A model generated the notes under the pieces. It saw only the letters and a list, made by a program, of their open reading frames with translations. It had not been told where the DNA came from and searched no databases. 11,241 nucleotides of DNA, from the NCBI GenBank assembly GCA_021129895.1, contig JAJOKL010000079.1, forward strand, positions 4,046 to 15,286, read 5' to 3'. The position numbers and the translations under genes are program-made. The DNA comes from Candidatus Bipolaricaulota bacterium (lineage in GTDB: Bacteria > Bipolaricaulota > Bipolaricaulia > Bipolaricaulales > Bipolaricaulaceae). Numbering within the stretch: the stretch's first letter is position 1; the number at the start of each line of letters is the position of its first letter. Shown one piece after another: positions 8,749 through 11,241 of the stretch.

Positions 8749-8764
8749 ACTGGTCTAGTCCAGT
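8749..8764. promoter_or_regulatory. 16-bp near-perfect palindrome, possible operator or leader hairpin
   Basis: ACTGGTCTAGTCCAGT matches its own reverse complement at 14 of 16 positions, with one mismatched T-T pair around a CTAG core. It lies directly downstream of the possible -10 box and ends one base before the AAAGGAGG ribosome site (8765-8772). A dimeric repressor bound here would block transcription; as RNA, ACTGG/CCAGT forms a 5-bp hairpin beside the ribosome site. Confidence 0.45.
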
Positions 8765-8779
8765 AAAGGAGGGGTTCCT

Positions 8780-9832
8780 ATGCGGAAAGGAATGGCACTT
8801 GGGCTGACCCTACTGGCAGCGGGGCTGGCGGGGCTGGCCGGGCCGCGGCTGGTAGTGGACCCAGAAGTGTACGACTTCGGCACCGTGGCCGAAGGCCTGC
8901 TGGTGGAGGCGGTGTTCACCCTGACCAACGCCGGGGACGCCCCGCTTGTGTTCTCCGGACAACCTTCCACCTCCTGCGGCTGTACCAGTGCCCCCCTTCC
9001 CGAGATGGTGCTGGCCCCGGGAGAATCTATGGAGCTGGTCGCCTACGTCGACTCCACCTACTTCGGGGGGCGATGGATCACTATGTACGTGTACGTGTAC
9101 TCCAATGACCCCACCGCGGAGCGCCGCACCTTGCCCATCGTGGGGTATGTGCGAGACGCCGCCCCCTATGAGGCGTCCGCTTCCGCCCTCCACTTCGGGT
9201 TTTACATCCTGATCGACCTCCGCTCTCCCGAGGAGTATGCCCGGGGGCATCTTCTGGGGGCGATAAACATCCCGTTCTCCCAGCTCACTGACTGGCTGGA
9301 CCGGCTGCCCAAGGGGCTGACGATTTACCTCTACGACGCCACCGGCCAACAAGGGACACAGGCGGCGCAGCTGCTCAAAGACCAGGGCTTCCCCGCTGCG
9401 GCGGCCATCGCCGGGGGACTGGCGGGCTGGTGGAACCAGCTCGGCGACGCGTTCATCGTCTGGGCCGAGGGGGTGGAGCCCGCCCCACCGGCGGGGGAAC
9501 CCTACTACGGGGGCCACACCGTGAAACCCCAGGAGCTTGCGAGCAGCTACCAGGTGATCTTGGATCTACGGGCACCGGAGGCGTTCGCCGCCGGGCACTT
9601 CCCCGGGGCGGTCAACCTCACTTTGCAGGAGGTCCCCGACTGGGCGCGGGCTCTCCCGTCCATCGGTACCGGTCGGCTGTACATCTGGGTGATAGATGAG
9701 GCTGGCACTGTGGCCTGTCAGGCGGCCCAATGGTTGCGGGGGAACGGGTATCCCCGTGCCCGCTGTGTGATCGGTGGGATGCATCAGTGGGTGGTCAGAT
9801 ACGGGGACTTGGCCCTATGGCCTGAAGGATGA
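8780..9832 (+). CDS. Exported DUF1573 protein fused to two Cys-less rhodanese domains
   Basis: The 350-residue product starts with a Sec-type signal peptide (MRKGMALGLTLLAAGLAGLAG, about 1-21; no lipobox Cys), so it is probably extracytoplasmic. Residues about 24-125 form a DUF1573 Ig-like domain: VYDFGTVAEG, FTLTNAGDAPL, the conserved STSCGCTSAPLP (Cys66, Cys68) and LAPGES. Two rhodanese-like domains follow. The first (about 135-225) has ILIDLRSPEEYARGHLLGAI. The second (about 245-345) has VILDLRAPEAFAAGHFPGAV. In each, the catalytic Cys position of the loop is Asp (Asp186 in LYDATGQQG, Asp306 in VIDEAGTVA), so sulfur transfer by the usual persulfide is unlikely; a binding or scaffold role is inferred. 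AAAGGAGG precedes the ATG. A strong terminator follows, and the next gene is a thioredoxin-CcdA fusion, which suggests thiol or sulfur chemistry outside the cytoplasm. The specific function is unknown. Confidence 0.88.
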   Translation: MRKGMALGLTLLAAGLAGLAGPRLVVDPEVYDFGTVAEGLLVEAVFTLTNAGDAPLVFSGQPSTSCGCTSAPLPEMVLAPGESMELVAYVDSTYFGGRWITMYVYVYSNDPTAERRTLPIVGYVRDAAPYEASASALHFGFYILIDLRSPEEYARGHLLGAINIPFSQLTDWLDRLPKGLTIYLYDATGQQGTQAAQLLKDQGFPAAAAIAGGLAGWWNQLGDAFIVWAEGVEPAPPAGEPYYGGHTVKPQELASSYQVILDLRAPEAFAAGHFPGAVNLTLQEVPDWARALPSIGTGRLYIWVIDEAGTVACQAAQWLRGNGYPRARCVIGGMHQWVVRYGDLALWPEG

Positions 9833-9847
9833 ACTTGGGTTTGCGCC

Positions 9848-9880
9848 AGGGGCCGAGGGATACCCCTCGGCCCCTTTCTC
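9848..9880 (+). terminator. Strong intrinsic terminator
   Basis: GGGGCCGAGGG (9849-9859) pairs perfectly with CCCTCGGCCCC (9864-9874) across a four-base ATAC loop, with an extra A-T pair outside, followed by TTTCTC. It lies 15 nt after the DUF1573-rhodanese stop codon and separates that gene from the next. The T tract is short, but the stem is very stable. Confidence 0.85.
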
Positions 9881-9956
9881 GCCCGGTTAAGAAATGGGAT
9901 TACCCCAGCCAGGGCCCTCAGAGAGGCAGAACTGATGAGGAGGGTGAGGAGGGGGC

Positions 9957-11087
9957 GTGATCGACTTTCGAGCTAAAGCCGTGTTGCTCGGGCTCGTGTT
10001 GTTGATGGGGGTCAGGGGTTTTGCCACCGTCTTGGTGTACTTCTACGATGAGGGCTGTCCCCACTGCGTCCGCATCGAGCCCCTCCTGGAAGAGATGGAG
10101 GAAACCTACCCGGAACTGGAGGTAAAGGAGTACAGCGTTCGTGATCCGGAATCGCTGGACCTCCTGGACCAGCTCCTTGCCGCCCATGGGATCGAAGGCC
10201 TGGGCTGGTCCGTCCCGGTGATCTTCATCGGCGAGGTGGCGTTCGTGGGGGGAACCCTGTACCGGCCCGGGCAAGACCCCCAACGCCTGGCGGGGCGAGC
10301 AGAGGAAATGGCCCTGGAGCAAGCCATCCAGGAAGCCGTCGCCGCCGATGCCCCCTCCCCCTTGACCAAGGTCCGGGCCCCGGGGACTGGGTTGGCTGAG
10401 CGGCTTACCATCCCGGCGTTGGTGCTCGCCGCCGCAGCTGACTCGGTGAACCCCTGCGCGTTCGCCGTGCTGGTGCTACTGTTGGGAACCCTCCTTGTGG
10501 CCGGAAAGAAGGGAAAGGTACTGCTGGCAGGACTGGCGTTTATCTCTGCTATTTATATCTCCTACTTCCTCATGGGGATCGGCATCTTCACCGCCATCCA
10601 GGCCGCTGGGGTGCAGCGCCCGTTCATCCTGTCGGTCTCCATCTTGGCCATCCTGCTGGGGCTGTGGAACATGAAGGACTACTTCGCCTACGGCAAGTGG
10701 TTCACCATCGAGGTCCCCCAGAGATGGCGGCCCATCGTGAAGCGGCTTACCTCCTCGGTGGTATCTGTGCCGGGGGCGTTCGTGGTGGGGGTGCTGGACT
10801 CCCTGTTTTTGCTCCCCTGTTCCTCCGGGCCCTATATCGCCATCCTGGCCCTGCTCTCCAAGACCACCACCCGCAGCACCGGGATCCTGTACCTGCTTTT
10901 TTACAACCTGATCTTCATCCTGCCCCTGCTCATAATCACCCTGGGCGTGTATCTGGGCTTCACCACCCCCGCCCGGGCGGAGAGGTGGCGCTCCCAGCGG
11001 CTAGGGAAGCTGCATTTGGTGTCCGGGGCGGTGATGTTCCTTTTGGGGGCGGGGATGATCGTGGCCCTGCAGCTCGGGTACATCTGA
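9957..11087 (+). CDS. Membrane thiol-disulfide transporter: thioredoxin-like domain fused to CcdA/DsbD-type domain
   Basis: CcdA/DsbD proteins carry electrons across the membrane from cytoplasmic thioredoxin to external thiols. The 376-residue product begins at GTG with AGGAGG 4 nt ahead (9947-9952). A hydrophobic segment (about 8-24) works as signal or anchor. A thioredoxin/glutaredoxin-like domain follows (about 25-128) with VYFYDEGCPHCVRIEPLLEE (Cys34, Cys37) and the cis-Pro motif WSVPVIFIG. After a linker, about six hydrophobic segments (about 152-375) carry the CcdA-type cysteines Cys167 in DSVNPCAFAVL and Cys288 in LDSLFLLPCSSGPY, spaced as a transmembrane pair. The layout predicts that the CPHC domain, outside, receives electrons from the membrane cysteine pair, as in a compact DsbD/ScsB. 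The partner is unknown; the upstream exported DUF1573-rhodanese protein is a candidate, though a terminator separates them. Cytochrome c maturation is an alternative role. Confidence 0.92.
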   Translation: MIDFRAKAVLLGLVLLMGVRGFATVLVYFYDEGCPHCVRIEPLLEEMEETYPELEVKEYSVRDPESLDLLDQLLAAHGIEGLGWSVPVIFIGEVAFVGGTLYRPGQDPQRLAGRAEEMALEQAIQEAVAADAPSPLTKVRAPGTGLAERLTIPALVLAAAADSVNPCAFAVLVLLLGTLLVAGKKGKVLLAGLAFISAIYISYFLMGIGIFTAIQAAGVQRPFILSVSILAILLGLWNMKDYFAYGKWFTIEVPQRWRPIVKRLTSSVVSVPGAFVVGVLDSLFLLPCSSGPYIAILALLSKTTTRSTGILYLLFYNLIFILPLLIITLGVYLGFTTPARAERWRSQRLGKLHLVSGAVMFLLGAGMIVALQLGYI

Positions 11088-11129
11088 CCGCACGCCGCTT
11101 CCGAGCACTGAGGTTTTTCATTTTTCAAC

Positions 11130-11241
11130 TTAACCACAGAGCTCACAGAGACCTTAGAGGAAAACTATGGAAAAGCGCGAAATTCAATCTCTTTTGAATT
11201 TGGAAGGGCTCTGTGATCTCGGTGTTCTCTGTGGTCGCTTA
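11130..11241. repeat. Palindromic CACAGAG-type repeat, possibly cut by the window edge
   Basis: The 3' intergenic stretch ends in an AT-rich palindrome. The left arm is AACCACAGAGCTCACAGAG (11132-11150). The right arm, read on the other strand from 11236, is ACCACAGAGAACACCGAG followed by ATCACAGAGCCC. Arms are built of 9-bp units with core CACAGAG. The centre has a perfect 8-bp stem, AAATTCAA (11180-11187) and TTGAATTT (11194-11201). Shared outer AACCAC ends and the central AAATTCA tie it to the element inside comF. No transposase is nearby. Bases 11088-11129 between the last gene and this repeat hold two T runs without a convincing stem. Confidence 0.75.

Noticed and set aside
9715..9720. 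Cys313 of the second rhodanese domain as the catalytic residue
   Set aside because: Counting back from the conserved Q-A-A at the start of the following helix puts Asp306, not Cys313, at the loop position of the catalytic Cys; Cys313 falls within the helix.
9935..9976. 13-codon ORF (ATG AGG AGG ... TAA) overlapping the start of the thioredoxin-CcdA gene
   Set aside because: It is formed by the purine-rich ribosome site itself and has no separate ribosome site; likely chance, though leader-peptide control cannot be fully excluded.
11088..11127. T runs after the thioredoxin-CcdA stop as a terminator
   Set aside because: No stable stem directly precedes the T runs; the AT-rich character probably reflects the edge of the repeat.
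10664..11197. Plus-strand open frame overlapping the end of the thioredoxin-CcdA gene and the repeat
   Set aside because: It is an out-of-frame shadow of a membrane protein, begins inside a conserved helix and runs into the palindromic repeat; no domain or ribosome site.

Overview
The window comes from a GC-rich bacterial chromosome. It shows compact gene packing, frequent ATGA/GTGA start-stop overlaps, strong AGGAGG-type ribosome binding sites, and housekeeping genes (dnaG, a primary sigma factor, GAPDH, PLP synthase). The lineage cannot be fixed from the sequence alone. The short primary sigma factor without region 1.1, the dnaG-rpoD pairing and the anaerobe-like thiol genes would fit a deep-branching or uncultivated phylum (Bipolaricaulota is one guess, low confidence). 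No phage, CRISPR, tRNA or rRNA was seen.

Left end (1 to about 1858, minus strand): remains of a branched-chain amino acid operon, ilvD followed by ilvB with a 4-nt stop/start overlap. ilvD has lost its N-terminal half, carries one frameshift and seems to lack short loops. ilvB has one frameshift and runs off the left edge. This is either a decaying operon or a poorly assembled stretch; the missing half of ilvD, which ends right at the pdxS promoter, favours real decay or rearrangement.

Middle (1900-8653, plus strand): pdxS-pdxT (PLP synthase and its glutaminase, overlapping by 4 nt), then gap (NAD-type GAPDH), then a run with almost no gaps: comF, a metallo-beta-lactamase-fold hydrolase, dnaG primase and rpoD. 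From gap to rpoD the intergenic distances are 17 nt, then overlaps of 1, 14 and 4 nt, so one transcript probably couples glycolysis, primase and the primary sigma factor. comF contains an AT-rich, 84-bp palindromic repeat inserted in frame without a stop. A relative of that repeat lies at the right edge of the window.

Right part (8654-11241, plus strand): two exported or membrane-bound sulfur/thiol proteins, each with its own control region. The first is a secreted protein made of a DUF1573 domain and two rhodanese domains, both with Asp where the catalytic Cys should be; a near-perfect 16-bp palindrome lies just ahead of its ribosome binding site. A strong intrinsic terminator follows it. 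The second is a membrane protein joining an N-terminal CPHC thioredoxin-like domain to a CcdA/DsbD-type electron-transfer domain. Together they suggest an extracytoplasmic disulfide-reduction or sulfur-handling function. The most unusual items are the in-frame palindromic insertion in comF and the double pseudo-rhodanese fusion.
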